Positions 1-14,523 of a DNA stretch of 64,000 nt are shown here, piece after piece (position 1 is the first letter of the stretch; the number at the start of each line of letters is the position of its first letter). This stretch comes from Sitta carolinensis. Taxonomy: Eukaryota > Chordata > Aves > Passeriformes > Sittidae. Position numbers and translations under genes: made by a program. The stretch spans positions 26,258,001-26,322,000 of the forward strand of contig CM063288.1 in the NCBI GenBank assembly GCA_032173965.1, given 5' to 3'. A model generated the notes under the pieces. The model was not told where the DNA came from. It did no database searches and saw only the letters and a program-made list of their open reading frames with translations.

Positions 1-1385
1 TTTTCCTCTTTTCTTGCCTAGAATAGAAGACAGTGTTTTGACTTCGTTCTACTTTCAAATCCTGGATATCTGCAGTTTTGTGTTACAGTAGCAAGCAAAA
101 ACAACGTGCAGACTTAAAAACTTTTAAAGGAAAGATTGCTACACCTCTTAAATGTATACAAACATAAAAAAATTTTAAATGGTCATATGATTTTTTTTTT
201 CATGAAACACTTTTTAAATTTTTGTTTCTTCCTCCTAAATATTGGAATGCCTGCTCACAATCTGCTTGTGGAATAACACCTGTCTTTTTTTGTTTTTTCC
301 CTGGGGTTAGAAACATGTTTTCTGTTTCTCAAATAAAAGACCAGAGACCTCTTAGAAATATCACATATCTCTGTTTAGTCCCATTTGGACCACCACTAAA
401 CACTATTTTAGAATGCAGGAATTTTGAGACTCTGCTTGCATCCTTTCTTCCTTGTATCAACAAATGTGAATTTATACAGTAAAATACGAAGTCACTGAAA
501 TAGGTTTTGTTCAAAATGGGTATTTGTGATTCACATGTATGCTTCCTTGTATGTCAATTTCTGTTTTCTGTCACTTCCACCACTTCTTTTGAAATGAAGG
601 CCAAAGATGCTCTACATCGCTCCACTGTATAATACCAACACAAGAAGAAAGTTTCTAAACTTCTAATTTATGAATAGACATCCGAGGACTTCAGTAAGCA
701 ATGTAGTTGTTGATAGTGATTAAAGAGAGTGTAACTGTCGGTGTATTTCATTCATTCTTGGTTTGATGGAATACGCACTACATTTTAAATACAAAAATGG
801 GACAGAAAATCCTTGCTTGTTGTTTTTTGTAGTTTTAGAAAAACATTTTATTTTATTCTATTTCCTAATAGAGTGGAAGACTCTCAGATCCATATATTCA
901 CAGATCTCTGTATTCCCTCACTAGCTTTGTCCCCTCACAGGTCACAGAGAAAAGTGAACAGAGAGGTGGCTCTGTATTTGCTAAGCATCACTTACAGGTG
1001 ACCTAAAATCAAATTATTGCATGTAGTCAAGAACAGTGTAATCACTATTAATGCTTTCATTTAATTGAGAGAACACTGGTATTCAGATTGGTACTCTCAA
1101 TATGGCGTTTGGATCTGCACTGAATGGTCTGCATCTAATTTATTTTTTTCCTCATAAGTTTGGTGATAGGTGTATCTACTACTCTGGGTAAGAAAAGTAA
1201 AGAACCAGTGAAACAAACAAAAAAAATCCAACACAAAAAACACCCTAAAGGTCTAAGAAGGGGAGAGGGGTTTGCTGATACAGAAAATTTAGAAGCATCT
1301 CATTTAGACTGTCAAGTCATCAATCTGGCTGTTTCTTGGAAACCTGCACCAGCACAGCTATTGCTATACAAAATCATCTATAGAT

Positions 1386-1424
1386 CTTCTTACTGCAGCA
1401 GGATAGCTGCTCTGCAGTAAGAAG
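1386..1424. repeat. Perfect 13-bp inverted repeat (hairpin)
   Basis: The arm CTTCTTACTGCAG at 1386-1398 is the exact reverse complement of CTGCAGTAAGAAG at 1412-1424. The 13-nt spacer itself contains CAG and CTG that can extend the stem after a 2-nt bulge. No function is assigned. Confidence 0.85.
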
Positions 1425-4400
1425 CAGCCTGTTCTTGCCTGAGTTCAGCTACAGCTCTGTAGGTGCACGCTTTGATAGGAGACAAGGCCTCAGCTCGGAA
1501 TTTCTGTTGGCACTGTTTTGAAACAAATGGGATATTCACACTTCACCTCTATTTTTGGATCTCTGGAAGCAAGTGGAGATCAGTTACTCATGCCACACTT
1601 CTCAAGGCTTTTGAGCAGTGAGAAGGCCGTATTAGCTTTCTGCCACTCATCTAACTAAAGTTAGTTTCATGGGACGTGACAGCAATCCTCATCTACAGGA
1701 ACAACCCTACTCAATTTAGTTTGAGCTCTCTGCTAGCCTACCTGCATACAGCTGAAGTTCATAACAAGGCTGTGGTGTTTTTTACTGAATCAAAAATTGT
1801 GTTGCCTCATCTGCAGTCTGTGAGATCGTATTTTATAGTGAGTATGAAAACCTGAGCAGCCTGCCATTAATATGTACATCTCCCAGCATGAAGGCATTGA
1901 CATTTTTGTTCTTCAAAGCTTTTAGATCACTTGATTGTACTGCAGTTAAAAAAGGTGAGTGAGAACAAATACAACGCCTTCCAGCTTTCCATATTTCTAA
2001 AACAGCCTTGTCAGCTGTGCAGGAGGTAAAGATGTGCCAGGCTCTATTTGGCCTTTCAGGTAAAAAAAAGGACTCGGAAACAGCGAAGGATTCTCTGCTG
2101 CTGTTTCTGTCTGTCAGTGCTGGATTTATAGTATTATGTGTCCAGTGGAAAGAATAGAGAACTCAGTGTTGGAAGAGCCACTTTCAGGTGAGAGGGTAAA
2201 GAATTTGGAGGAAGTGTGTTCCTATTTGGATATGTGTATGTGATTTACCTGACATATATACATACACACAAGTTTAAAGCAGCACTAATGCTTGTTAGTT
2301 ACTTGCAGTGATTTTTGAGTAGAGTGCAGAGAGGTACAGGATATTATCCTAAGATAATAAGCATTCCTATTTTTGTCATAAAAATATTGTGAGAGTTGGT
2401 ATTTGTTAAAAAGAGTTGACATTTTGTGAAAAGAAAGACCATTAGGTGAAAGATGGAAAAATAGTTTTGGAGATAGGAGAGTCCTGCCAATTGCTGCTCT
2501 GGATTTTGTTACTTTTCAGTTGTTCTCTGACAGGAGACTACACTGAGACACAGTTGCAGGAAGCCTTACAGTGAACTATTTTGAAGCTACCTTAGTGCAG
2601 GAAACTGAAATAAAAATATTTATCCTTGATGCTTTCAAGGAGGGGAGAGTTTAAGTGATTTGTAAAAATTTCTGATCCTCTAAGTGTTATGTGATAGCCT
2701 GTTTAGTCAATGAGGTTATCAGGAAAACTTTTCCCTGCCCATGGCAGAACTAAAGCTGGGTTTTATTTTGTTCTTTAGGCAGAAACTTTTTATAGATTTC
2801 TAAACTTACAAAACAGTAGGTAGCCTAAGAAATCCAGGAATTCTTGAAGTTTTTCTACTGGCTGGTGAACTGCAACCATAGTTCTTCATAGCATTTTTTG
2901 GTAGTTTTACTGGCCGAAGCATCTTCCGTGTCTTTTCCATTGCCCTTGCACAAATGCTTGGGCTACTGCATGGGGAAATGATCCAGCTGTTTGAGAGGTG
3001 TGGAGCCTGGTTCATTTTCACCTGGATCATTCCCTGCCCTGATTGTTGTGTGGCTGCACGGTATCTGTACCAGCATAATCAGGGGAAGGCATGGGGCTGG
3101 ACTGAGCAGGGACATAAGGGCAGCTCAAGCAGCTGTGCTGATAAATGAGAAAATGCAGCCTATGTAAAAATGTTTAAATTATCGCTGTATTTGTAACTAA
3201 GCTGGATGACATGGATCTTGCTGGGGTTCTTCTTGCCACAGAGCTGGATCGTTCAGCTAAGTCTTAAGTTCTTACATGTGCTAACCATGAGCAAATAAAC
3301 ATGGACAACAACTGTTCCCAAACTTCAATATCATGTATTAAACTGATTTGCTGTGCTGCTTATTTACTTGCCTTAAACACCTTCTGTGTGTGATTTTTAG
3401 CAAGTTCTCTGTGCACTTCCTTCCCTTCCTTTTTTTTTATTCTTTACATTTTAATTTCGCCTGTAGCTGTTCACTGCAGCTCTTTGCTGCAATATTTTAA
3501 TCATCTCTTTAGAAACTGCAACCTCCTGGGAAATTTTGGGTCCAATATTACATGCACTTTTCTTATAGGTGCTACCCTAAATCTCTCATTCTCTATGCTG
3601 TTCCAGTATCAATTGGATTTTACTTTCCCTTACACCTTTCCTGAAGGTTGAATGTCAGTATCTCTTCTGAGCTGTAAAATCTCTCTCCTCATCTTATACC
3701 CCATTAAATAATGGATGGGAAGCAGTATTTTCTTCCCTTTTTTTTCTGATGACACATCATCTGGCTGTGTGTAGCTGGCCTGGCCTCAAAATCCACTGGT
3801 GCCTGTCCACTGCTCCAAGTACCATACAGTATGGGCAGGAGTTGTAAATTTACACTTTTCCAGATTGTAGTGAGCTTGGTTTCTTGTGGAAAAAAAAAAA
3901 AAAATCCTTGGGCATCACTGTAGGTGTAGGACCCCTGCCCTTTTTGTGAAACTCATCCAGTTTTTCCTTTTGTGCTGATAGGAAGATTCTGGAAGATAAA
4001 AAGGTAGGGATGATGTGAAAAAGGGTACTTTGTACTAATGCCACAGTGCAACCAACAAAAGTAATCTGTTGCTGTGGTTTTGTTTGAGCTGATACAACTA
4101 CATGTGGCTCTCAGGAGACAGACGTCTTGCTCTCTCCCTCCTGTTCCTGGTTGTGTGGTGTTGGACCATCCCTTTACATTGTCTGTAGTGTTGATTATAT
4201 ATGAAACATAATAATGCAGTTCAAATCACTAACTAGGAAGGAACTGTGCTTTCTTAGTAGATAATTTTCTCCTGCATGGGTGAGCTGAATTGGTTGGTGA
4301 TTGAGATGCTGTTAAGCACAAACACCAGTGCAGATTTGCAGTGAGAGTAGGGAAGGAAGGAAGGAGAGGATACAACTTTCCCCTTCAGCAGCAGAGAGCT

Positions 4401-6980
4401 GTGTCAGCAGACCCATCTTGGGGAATGACAGCATATCCATGACTTGGAGCAAAAGAAGGAAAAGTTGGACTCTGTCCGTAGTGATCAGAGCCACATCAGT
4501 TTGTCTTTGCAGCTAGGAAAGCTGAGAACACAGTAAGTCGAAAAATAAACAAACAAAAAAAAACACAAGTAAAGTTTCCTTGTTTCAAAAGCTTGGGGGT
4601 GCCTGTGTGATTGAACTAAATGCTCTTTAGAGGCAGATTGCAGTCTTCTCAAGAGGTTAGATCAGTGTACCTCTTAGGTACTTTTCATTGTGAGGAGCCC
4701 AGTCAGCAGGGGAGAATTATATATAGTGTGTCATTAATGATGCCCAAGTTGAAATACGAAGCTCCAGATGGAGTCCAGGTTCAGCACTTGGATGCACATC
4801 CTGTCAGTTGGCCCAAGGCACCTGGGCAGTGAGCTCACTGTAGTGCCACTGTTGCTACAAACTGATAAATGCCTTGGCCTGTCTTCTGAATTGTAAAATA
4901 ATTAAAGGTGGCTGAAACTACTGTCCTGGAAGTTATAGAGTAAAGTTAGTGTGGCATGTGTAACCAGTGCACCTTACCCTGGACTGGGGAGAGGAAGAAG
5001 TATGTTACCTGCTGCAAATAGCTGCTTTTTCAGCAACATGGCTGAAAAATTTGAAAAATACATCTCTGCCCAATCCTCAGAAAGTTTATAATAAATAATG
5101 ATTATATTAAAAATACTCATCCTGTTTCTAGCCTCCTACTCTTAATGAGAGTCATCACAACAGTAATCAAATTACAGAATAGAGGTGTTTTTTTCAGTAT
5201 CTTTGTTGGCTTCCCACAGTCTTCTCACACCTATACCCATGATTTGATCTACTTTGCTTCCATTGACAGGCCTGGCTGCAGCAGGGCAGACTCTGCGCCA
5301 TCTTCCCTGTTCCTGCCCCTGTTCCTGTGCCAGTAGCACCAGTACAACTGCCTGTGAACTGGATCAGAGAACTGGTCCAGGCTAGAAATTAGTTGTGTTT
5401 CCTTGTCTGTAGTGCAAATTGATTGCCCAGTCCCATTTGACAGGTTTGCAGACAAGTGTAAAGGTGTAAATAAGAAAGAATTTAGAGGAAACCAGAGCCT
5501 GAGCTGGCAGTGCTGCCAGCAGGAATGCTTGCAAGACAGCAGTTGCAGAAAGCAGAATGGAGATTTTCTTTTGTGTGCAACACACTGATGTAAAACATGG
5601 GTTCTCTTTCTTTCTCTTGCCCTTTCTGGTTCATCCGTGGCTTCTGTTGCTTACTCCAGGTCATTGCAGACCTTCAGCATTACCAGCAAATCACACCCCT
5701 GTTCCATGGGGACAGTGATGTTACTCACAGGTAATGGAGGTCTTAAACTCCAGCTAAGTATTTGAGAAACATTATTCTTTCTTTGAAGATGTTGCTTTTG
5801 CAGAGTAAATCTGCCTGGCAGGCATATGAGTGATCTTTCTCCTTTAAAAGGCTCTCCTGCACTGCCCAGGCAAATTTAAAAATACATGAAAAATAAACTA
5901 GAATCCACTTAGTTGATAATGTTAGTCAGACTTACTTTACTACAAAGTTTGATCACTGTTGAATTTCTGTTGGTTTTTAGAGAGGCTGGATCATAGATTT
6001 AATTTTGTGCATTAACCAACATTATGCTTCAAGACAAGTCCTAATTGACCAAGCAACTATGTTTTTAATAAAACTAGTAAAACCAGAGCAATTTTAGGAT
6101 TTAAAAGTATTTCCAAGTCTAAACTGTGGTTTAAGACCTAGATCTTTTGGTTTCAGTGTTGCAATTTGTGAATAGGATGCACTCAGAAATTTGACAAGGG
6201 TGAGGTTTGTAAGGAAGTGCTGTTTTTCTTGTGCATACTTGGACATGCTCTGCTTTAGCACTCCAACCTCAAAAAGAATTCAAAGGTTTTGTTTTGTTTT
6301 TTTTTCCAGAGATTTAACTTGATATTTGTGAATTGTCAGCTTTGTATGAATAACTCAGTCTTACTTTCAGGTGACCATTTCTAAAGATACTTATTAATAA
6401 AACAGTAAAAGCATTGGTCTGAAACATCCAGTTTGTTGTGTTTTCTTTCTGAACTCATTTGAAGTGTTCTGTTTTTTTTAAACAAGACTTTCCAATATTT
6501 ACCAAGTTATATTAACTTCATGCTTTTATATTATGGGTTGAACTCTAGAAATATCACATATCTTCCAAGCATCAATCAAAATGAGTACTGTTTGTTTAAA
6601 TACTTCATGTCTGTCAAGCATTGCAGCATAAATATCTGAAGTGACATTTTTTATGAATTGAGGCTTTAGCCTCTGACATTCAGAAGTGGGTTAGAAACAT
6701 TAGCCATGGAGCTGTCCCTTCTCAACAATGGACAAAATCTCAGCAGACACAAATTCTACCTAAGATTCTCAAGTCAAGTTCAGCTGTGCATCTTATAAAT
6801 ACCTGAAACTCCATGCTTGCCCTGAGTTCCCCAACTGATTTGATAGTGCTCTGCAACAGAATAATGATTTGAAAGCAAGTGTGATGTGTGTCACTTTGGG
6901 ATTCCAGTATCTGACTCTTTTCAGTGTACAGTATTTTGCTGAGGTGACCTACATTATTTAAACCTCAGGCTTATTTTTAT

Positions 6981-6996
6981 TGTTGTTGTTGTTGTT
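6981..6996. repeat. (TTG)n microsatellite
   Basis: Five consecutive TTG units plus a partial one, followed by TTATTA, in the presumed CREB1 intron 1. Confidence 0.85.
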
Positions 6997-9900
6997 ATTA
7001 CGAATGTATGATGAAACTCAGGTCTCTAATTTAACATTTGAGATCATACAAAAAACTTTAAATACTGACAGTTGCTCTCCTTCATTATAAAGTGGAAAAG
7101 GAAAAATTTACTTTATTCATGAGAAAGTCCCCTGAATATCTGGGACTTCCTAGAAGATTTGTGTTTCAGAATATAAATTTACATTCATATTACTTTAGAA
7201 TGTCATATTTAATTGGTGTGATCTCTAAGACCCTTTGGTCCAGTCTTACACTATTCTGATAAATTACATGAGTCTATTAATATTTTCACACTGTAAAATT
7301 AACAGAGACTCTGAAAACATTTATTTGGAATAGAAAGATTTCAGGTAATAATAAACATGTTTACGTCGTTCTCTGGCTTTATCACATTATTCTATTAACT
7401 CATACCTGGTGTGTAATTTAAATTAATACTAATAATGAAACACCTATATGGAGGTGATTCCTTTTTCTCTTGCAGGTCTGAGATTACTACATGTATTTTT
7501 GGCCCTCGGGCTTGGAGCACTCGGGTTCACCACCAGTGCAGGCCTATGTAATGCTCTGGTTTTTATTTGTATCTTTTTGTAAGTTGTTCCTGATCTGCTC
7601 TGAGCACCAAAAGAGAGCTGGGTGATCTGTATAGTTTCAAAGTAGCTTCAGCTTTGCTCACATAAGCATTTGTCACAGACCCAGTGACTGAGCCTGCGCA
7701 TCTGTAGAGTGCACCCTGTGCAGGAGGCAGTCATATGTTAAATACCCTTGTCCTAACAAGATCTTGGTTTTTCACTTTAGGAGAGTGACTGCTGAGCACT
7801 TAGTCATCGCTCCTGTAGTTTGCTGAGAATAAGTTTCAGTAGCTTCCTCACCTCAGAGATAACCCTGTATTTAATAAAAATGTGTAGAGGCTCTCCCTAC
7901 AGAGCTGCAGGCTGCCCCAGGCCTGGAATTGCAACAGTTCTTCCTGCTGGTGCCTCAGACCTGGAATCTTTAAAGGTTGCCTGGCAAGTGGACAGAGATC
8001 TTTACAATATGTCAGAAGGTTGTCAAAATATGTCATGCAGCATTTAGGTGGTTCTTATTCTGCCAGAATGAATGGTGAGGCAGTAAAAGGCTGTAAAACA
8101 TAGAAATGCATATGGAGAAGAACAAATATAATATTCATCTGAGTGACTCTGGCAGGTCATGTGGAAATCTCAAATTCTGACATCCCTACCCAGTGAAAAA
8201 GAGGAACACATGCACCTTCTTTTAGTTGAATCTTAGCCATGCTAACTTGGCATCATTTTCTGCTCTGAATACTCCTTTAATTATTGTAGTGACAGTTCTT
8301 TCCCCCTGTCAGTGGAAAAGGAGACAGTCTCTGACCGCTTGCAGAATTAGCTCTCCTTTCTGTCACTCTGGGCTGCCTTAACTCTTCCACCAGAACACCT
8401 TCACGTGCCAGTGTTTTCTCTGAGAGGAAGTGGCTCGAAATGTTCTGCTGGTTGACCAGTACCGCAGGGTAAATTATTTATTTGGCATGTCTAGATACCT
8501 GGGTGGTAGGAGAGGACTGTTTCTGAATTGCTCACTGTGCCAGCCAGGTACAACCCGCCTCCTTAGGCGGGGTCGTAGAACTCAGTGTGGCGCTGAGCCC
8601 GAGCTGTCAGCCCTGCTGGGAGCAGGGTGGACCAGCTCAGGCACAGGGCCTCCTTAGCAGAAAAGGTGTTATTGTACCCATCTCTGTGCTCCTGTTGCCT
8701 GGAGTCAGGCTTTATTAATAGGCTCTTAGATGGGTGCTTTTTCCATCCAGCAAGCTTTCACCCCGGGCTGGCCAGAACTCCCTCACTTGTCATAGTACAG
8801 ATGTAATCATGTCATCCTTTTTAAATAAAACTGCCATCAGACTGGTGTGCGTGGTCACAGTTCAGCACTGGAGTGAAAAGGGCAAATCTGAGAATTGGCT
8901 GGCTTCAGGTAGCTACCCTTATTTGGGCTGAGGTCAGCTTCAAATCCCATGGAATGCTGGATCCCTCACTTCTCCACGCACAGCTGTTTCAGGCAAAGGT
9001 AGAAAAGAGAATTTGATTAGGGCCAGAAATTAAAGTGTGTCACAAGTGGCTGTGCTGATTATTGACTTGCTGAGCCTACACCAATTGCAAAGAGCCTGTT
9101 CCTGGAATTGTGGTGTATTCAACAGGAGCATTAGCTCCCCAGCAGCATGATAAAAATCATTTGGTGCCTGTATTTTATATTGCATTAGAGATATCTGCCT
9201 ACAAATGATACCGTTGAGATACTGTGTTGTTGTGATGGATTTTATTAAGTAATCAGCAGCTACATGTGATGAGATGAGCCACAGTACTTTCAGCAGTCAC
9301 AGGGAGAAAAGAGGCATCTATTTTGGCAGTTTCATGTGGTTTAATTTTTTAGAAAGAAAAGCTTTTACATTTGGTGGGAATTGAAAGAAATCTGCATAGA
9401 TTGAAAATTAGGTGAGGTTTATGTCCTAAAAATAATGTCCAGGAACAGATGGTAAGCTGTAGTAAAGTGCAGTCAGTTTGTAAGTAATTGAAATGTGTAA
9501 ATATGATATTGGCAATGAATGTATTAAGAATGACAAAATGGGCAGGTTCTCAGAAGTCTCTGTGAGTAGATTGATATATGTTGGCCAGGACATTCTTAAA
9601 AATGTATTGCTTCTCTAAAATTCAGTTTGCAGATATCTTCTGGTGAGTCTGGGGTTTTTTTACTGCACTAATAAAGGTGTTTATAAATAGTTATCACAAT
9701 TCTGTTCTGCATGTTGAGGATCACAGACTTAGAGCATGTGAATTAGTCTTTTAATACCCTAAGTGCCTTCAATAGGACCACAGAGCATTTATAAATAGAA
9801 CATATTTATGGATTATGTTTTCAATAATAATAATAGTTACCTAATGACTTTGTAACCTTCCTGGGGTTTGTTTTGATAATTTGTTTTGTCTAAGTGAAGT

Positions 9901-10098
9901 CTGGCAGTATTTTGGGGGCATTTCTGAACAGGGAGGGTGTAAGACAGTGGAGAGTCATTTGTTTGTTTTTCACTGTTAATGCCTTTGGAAATGCTTGCTC
10001 TGGTGTCTCCCCTTGGATGCTTCTACTGGGCTCTGCTCATATATTCACATAAGACCTATCCCAACTATAGATAAGGTTAGTAAAAAGGGGTGGGGGTA

Positions 10099-10119
10099 TA
10101 TTTATTTATTTATTTATAG
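10099..10119. repeat. (TTTA)n tetranucleotide repeat
   Basis: Consecutive TTTA units in an AT-rich part of the presumed CREB1 intron 1. Confidence 0.85.
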
Positions 10120-13100
10120 TTTATATTGGGATAAAAAAGACAGTATAGGTTAACCTTCAATTAAATTATGTTTATGTACCTAATACTTGCAGGATGCTTT
10201 TGTATTTATTTGTGTAATTTGTGATACTAGAAACTAATTGCAGTTAATAGCTGTCAGAGCCTTTTTTCCTTTTAAAAAGCTTGAAGGCAGAAACACTAGA
10301 TACTAATACAATGCCAGGAGTATGGAGTTCAATGAGGAGGATACAGCAGTGTAGAGTGTTTAAGCAACTTTCACTCATACACCTTACCTGTGCCTCCTGA
10401 TTCACCATCTGCCTTAATGTCAGCTTGCTTGAGTTATGCCAACAGAGAATAAAATCTTGAGGACAATGCTGGTTTCGGTGCTCACCACTGTAGTTGTGAG
10501 AGTACATTTTTGGTCTTCTGCCCTTGTTTTAAAATCTGCCACTGCATTTTCTTGAGTAAAACAGAGGTTGAGCATGCAACGCAAATAATTTCCAATACTT
10601 TCATCACTCATATATCTAAATGTGGTAAGTGTGAGAAATTTTCACTGTCTTTAGAAGTGTGACTAAATTTTTTTTGAAAACATCATGAGCCAGAAGAGTT
10701 TGTTAATTATAATTAAGAGTCCTAGTTGTATTTCTTCTGCGTTGTGTATGAAAATACTCCCTTGTTCACGTCTCTTGCAGTGGCTGTTACAGGCTGTATT
10801 CAGTCAGCAGAGAGTTTTTAGACACTGCTCTGAGTGCCACATTGATGGAGATGGTGGGCGGGACTACAGATATTACATTCTGTTGATGGATTCTGCTTTG
10901 TGCAAGATATTTTTACAGTGAGATTAAATTTTTCTTGTATGTTGAAGATGAAATACTTTAACTTCAGTGACAGGAAAACTGTTTCCGTTTTATTCTTCAG
11001 TTTGCCTGGCTGATTACTTTATTGCAGATTATTTGCAGAGCACAATCTGAAGGTTCTTCTTAATTTTTGGCATTTTTAGTGGTATTGGCTGTTGCAGCCA
11101 TTCTTTCATTTCCACTTCCACTTGGTTTGCCTGGCCTTTGGGCTTCCCTGACCCAGAAGCTGGTGTGACCATTGAATGGCTTTGTGGAGTGGTAAAAGAT
11201 AGATTTCAGATGAAGCAGCAAACGTAGGTTGTGTTCACAGTATGGCACACAGACTGGTCGCCCAAGGGAGAGGACACAGGGAGCAAATACCCAGGAGCAG
11301 TGGCAGTGCCAGCTTGGGATGACAAAGAAGCTGTGGTATAAATTTCAATTCTCGTGCCAACCCACTGTAGTCATTAGTGACAAAAGAGATAATTATGGGC
11401 CTGTCTTGTTCTGTTAAGCATTTATTGCTGGTTATTTGAAGTCCCATGTGCTAGCTGTAAATAAAATTATTTTTCTCTGAACATTTTCAGTCTGGCAGCC
11501 ACTGAATGGAGTTCATAAAGTGGCTGTTGAACTGTGTCTGAAAGGACTGCCACTCTGCAAGGTGGCAGTGGAAATATTTACAGATTGCAGGTCAGTGTTC
11601 TCAGTGCTTTCCTGGTGGATCTGTGGCTTTATAAAGCCACATACATTAAATATGGAATGAGTCAAATTCCTGAACTTTGGATACTGAAGCTGTGCTTGTT
11701 TCCAGAACAATTGTACTGACACACCTGCTGTGAATATAGGGCTTGAGAAACAGGTATCAACTCAATTTCCCTTCCCTCAGCTGCTCTGGTCCTTCACTGC
11801 CATGTGCAGCTGGGTGACTGGATACTGCCCTGGACCAGGAGCCTCATGTGGCAGTAGAGGGACCTCTGAAGGTGTTGGGAGAGCAGATGACTGGGTATGG
11901 TACAGGTCAGGATGTCAGTGGGCATGAGTCAGTTGGGTCTCTGCTCTGCACTGTTTTTAGGGACTGTTGTTTTGCTTCAGAATCTGCGTGTTTACTTTAA
12001 TAAAACAAATCCAGAAGCCAGAGGAGGATTCCTCACAGTGTGTCACTTGGTGAAGCTATGTTTGCTGGGGAGCAGGTGTGACAGCACCTCTGAGGCGTAA
12101 AGCGAACCATGTTTCCTGGAGGTGCAGAAATGTCCTATGGGCAGGTACTGTTCAGGTAGGTTTGAACTTCTGACAGTGAATTGCCACCACAACGCTAATA
12201 AGGAGAGAAAAGAAAGGCTTGTGGGGAGAGGTACCGTGTTTTACTGTGCCAACTGTCCAGCTGGAAAACATACAAAGCTTTGGGGTGCTAAGGACTTCTG
12301 CATATGAAGGTGGATGGGAAGTTTTATCTGTTCTAACAGCCAGTGTGGTACTTCAGTTCTTGGATTTCCTGGTGTTTGGGAAAGGATCTCTACCTTTCTT
12401 TTCTCCAGTCTGCCTTGGGAGATGAAAAGCAGTCTATCTGCAGAGCAGGAAAGCTCCATGGCTTGTGTGAGCAAGGGGAAACCAAGGAGCAGAGCCTAAT
12501 CTTGAGGAGAGGTGCTAAAATTCATGGGGATAAATCAGACTGGAGATAGAAAAAGATGTAGGGAAGCAAAATAGAGCCGGCAGACCGGAGACATACTGAG
12601 GGGAGGATACCAAGGAGTGAAGCAGATGAGATGAGAGCTGTTGGAAGACAGTTGTGGTTTATCCTGACTCTGGGCAGGTGGGAGGGAAGGTAACAGCTCC
12701 TGCTCTGAATACACAATGTTGATGCTCACTTTAATTAACAGGCTTTACAGGAGTTAGTTAGCATTACCTGTAGCACCTTGTTCAGGATCCTGTTTTCAAG
12801 ATATTGAAGATCAGCAGGTACCTCAAAAGACTGCTGGAACCTGCAAAAATTACATGCAATATAATCTTCCCCCTTAGAAGAGCATTTATTTGAATTTTTA
12901 AAGATTAGAAATCAGTTTCATTCCCAGCTCATTAGGTTTTTATCTTCTTTTTGGTTCAGCACTTTTCTTGGCATGAAAAAGCTGTACTAATTCAACATAT
13001 TCTTGGGTATTCTTTTTACTCAAGTGCCTGTCTAACCCATGTTTAAGTCCTAATGAATTTCTTATCATCAGTACCATCATTGCTCAGTAGCATCATTTAT

Positions 13101-14483
13101 GCAGTACACAAAGTATCAGTTTTCATAATTTTAATAGTTTTTTATTTTCATTTTTATACTTCAAAATTTGATGTCTTTAAGCTTTGCTGGTTTTATAATC
13201 AGACAGTGCATGTTTCTAGTTTACTTACCCTGTTAATAATTTAAATGTATTTTCTAGATTGTGAAGCATTTTTCTCCTTTCTGGGATAAATAATAAAAAT
13301 CCATCCAGTCTCTTCATGAAACAGGTTTTTATTGCCCTAAATACTTTCTTTTGCTGAATACCCAAATTCCACAGAACCCATTTTTAATACAGGCTCCCAG
13401 CCTCTGCACCAATCCAGCTGATGTATAGGTCCAGCTACACAAATACAGTTGTTAAAGATTACCCTGTTTCTTATTATTGTTGCAGTCTAACTCTCTAGCT
13501 TTTCTTGTCATAAATGCTTGTCAAGGAGAAGTCTGAATTGATCACTCTGCAGTAGTCCTTAGCTAAGTGCCCCTTCCACGTTTCTGCAACTAAGGAGACA
13601 GGTTTATTTGGATTTTTCTGTGGTGTGTGTGGTTCAGTTGCGTTCTGCAGCTGTTTCTTTTTAGTAGCGTCTTTCTTCTGTGGTCCTGGTGTAAATTCAG
13701 CTGGGACAGTTAGTTATCCTCTGCTGAACTCCCTTCTCCCAGTCTTGATTTAGCTAAAATAAAGGCCCATCTCTCAGCTGAGTGTTTCACTGTTTGGCTC
13801 TTCGCTTCCAGAGTTTGAGATCGTCAGTAAGTAAGTTATTAATAAAAAGCATTAGTAAATATAATACTGCTGCCACTTTTGAATTAATGAAGAAAGCTGT
13901 GTACTACAGAAGTCACAAGTTAAACCATCTCTAACCAGGTAGTCTCATCGGCTTTCTGGTGTTCAGAGTTCATACCCAGGATGTTTTAGGCAAGCAGTCT
14001 GTGGGTTTCCAACTCTGGTTGTTAATAGCTGTTGTTTTCAGTTAGTTTCATTTAGAATACTTGGTTCAGTACTGCAGTTACTAATCTTTTCTCAAAGTAT
14101 GTGCGTGTGGGTGTCCTCTCCTGAAAAGCTGGAAAGTAGCCTGGAAGCAAGGAAAAATGAGAAGTGTGCTCCCTTGGCTTCCATATGCTGTCCAAGCCCC
14201 TGGAGACTTGTTCCCCACAAGGACACTTATCAGATCCCTGTCTTCAGTTGAGAAGGCCTGGTGTGGTGCCTACCAGGGAGCAGGGTGGGCCACTGTGGAC
14301 AGGGCAGGAGGAATAAAAGGAGGGGGTGGCACCCACAAGAACAGAAAGATGCTGGGACACATGTCAGAAAAGCTTGTCTAGACTAGGGGTATGGAAGCTT
14401 AGAGAGGACACATACAGATTGGCATTCATTTGTATGTGTTGGGAGGTTAAGGATTTTGGTTATGTTAAACCAAACATAATATC

Positions 14484-14523
14484 ATCTGTTACACATATAT
14501 TATCTGTTACAGCATCTGTTACA
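14484..14523. repeat. Three copies of ATCTGTTACA
   Basis: The 10-mer ATCTGTTACA occurs exactly at 14484-14493, 14502-14511 and 14514-14523. The copy-to-copy spacing is 18 and 12 nt, so it is an irregular short direct-repeat cluster rather than a clean tandem array. Confidence 0.85.

Noticed and set aside
8500..8660. Possible CREB1 promoter in a small CpG patch
   Set aside because: Only a few CpGs over about 150 bases, with no extended island or GC-box cluster. It is much weaker than the METTL21A and CCNYL1 islands.
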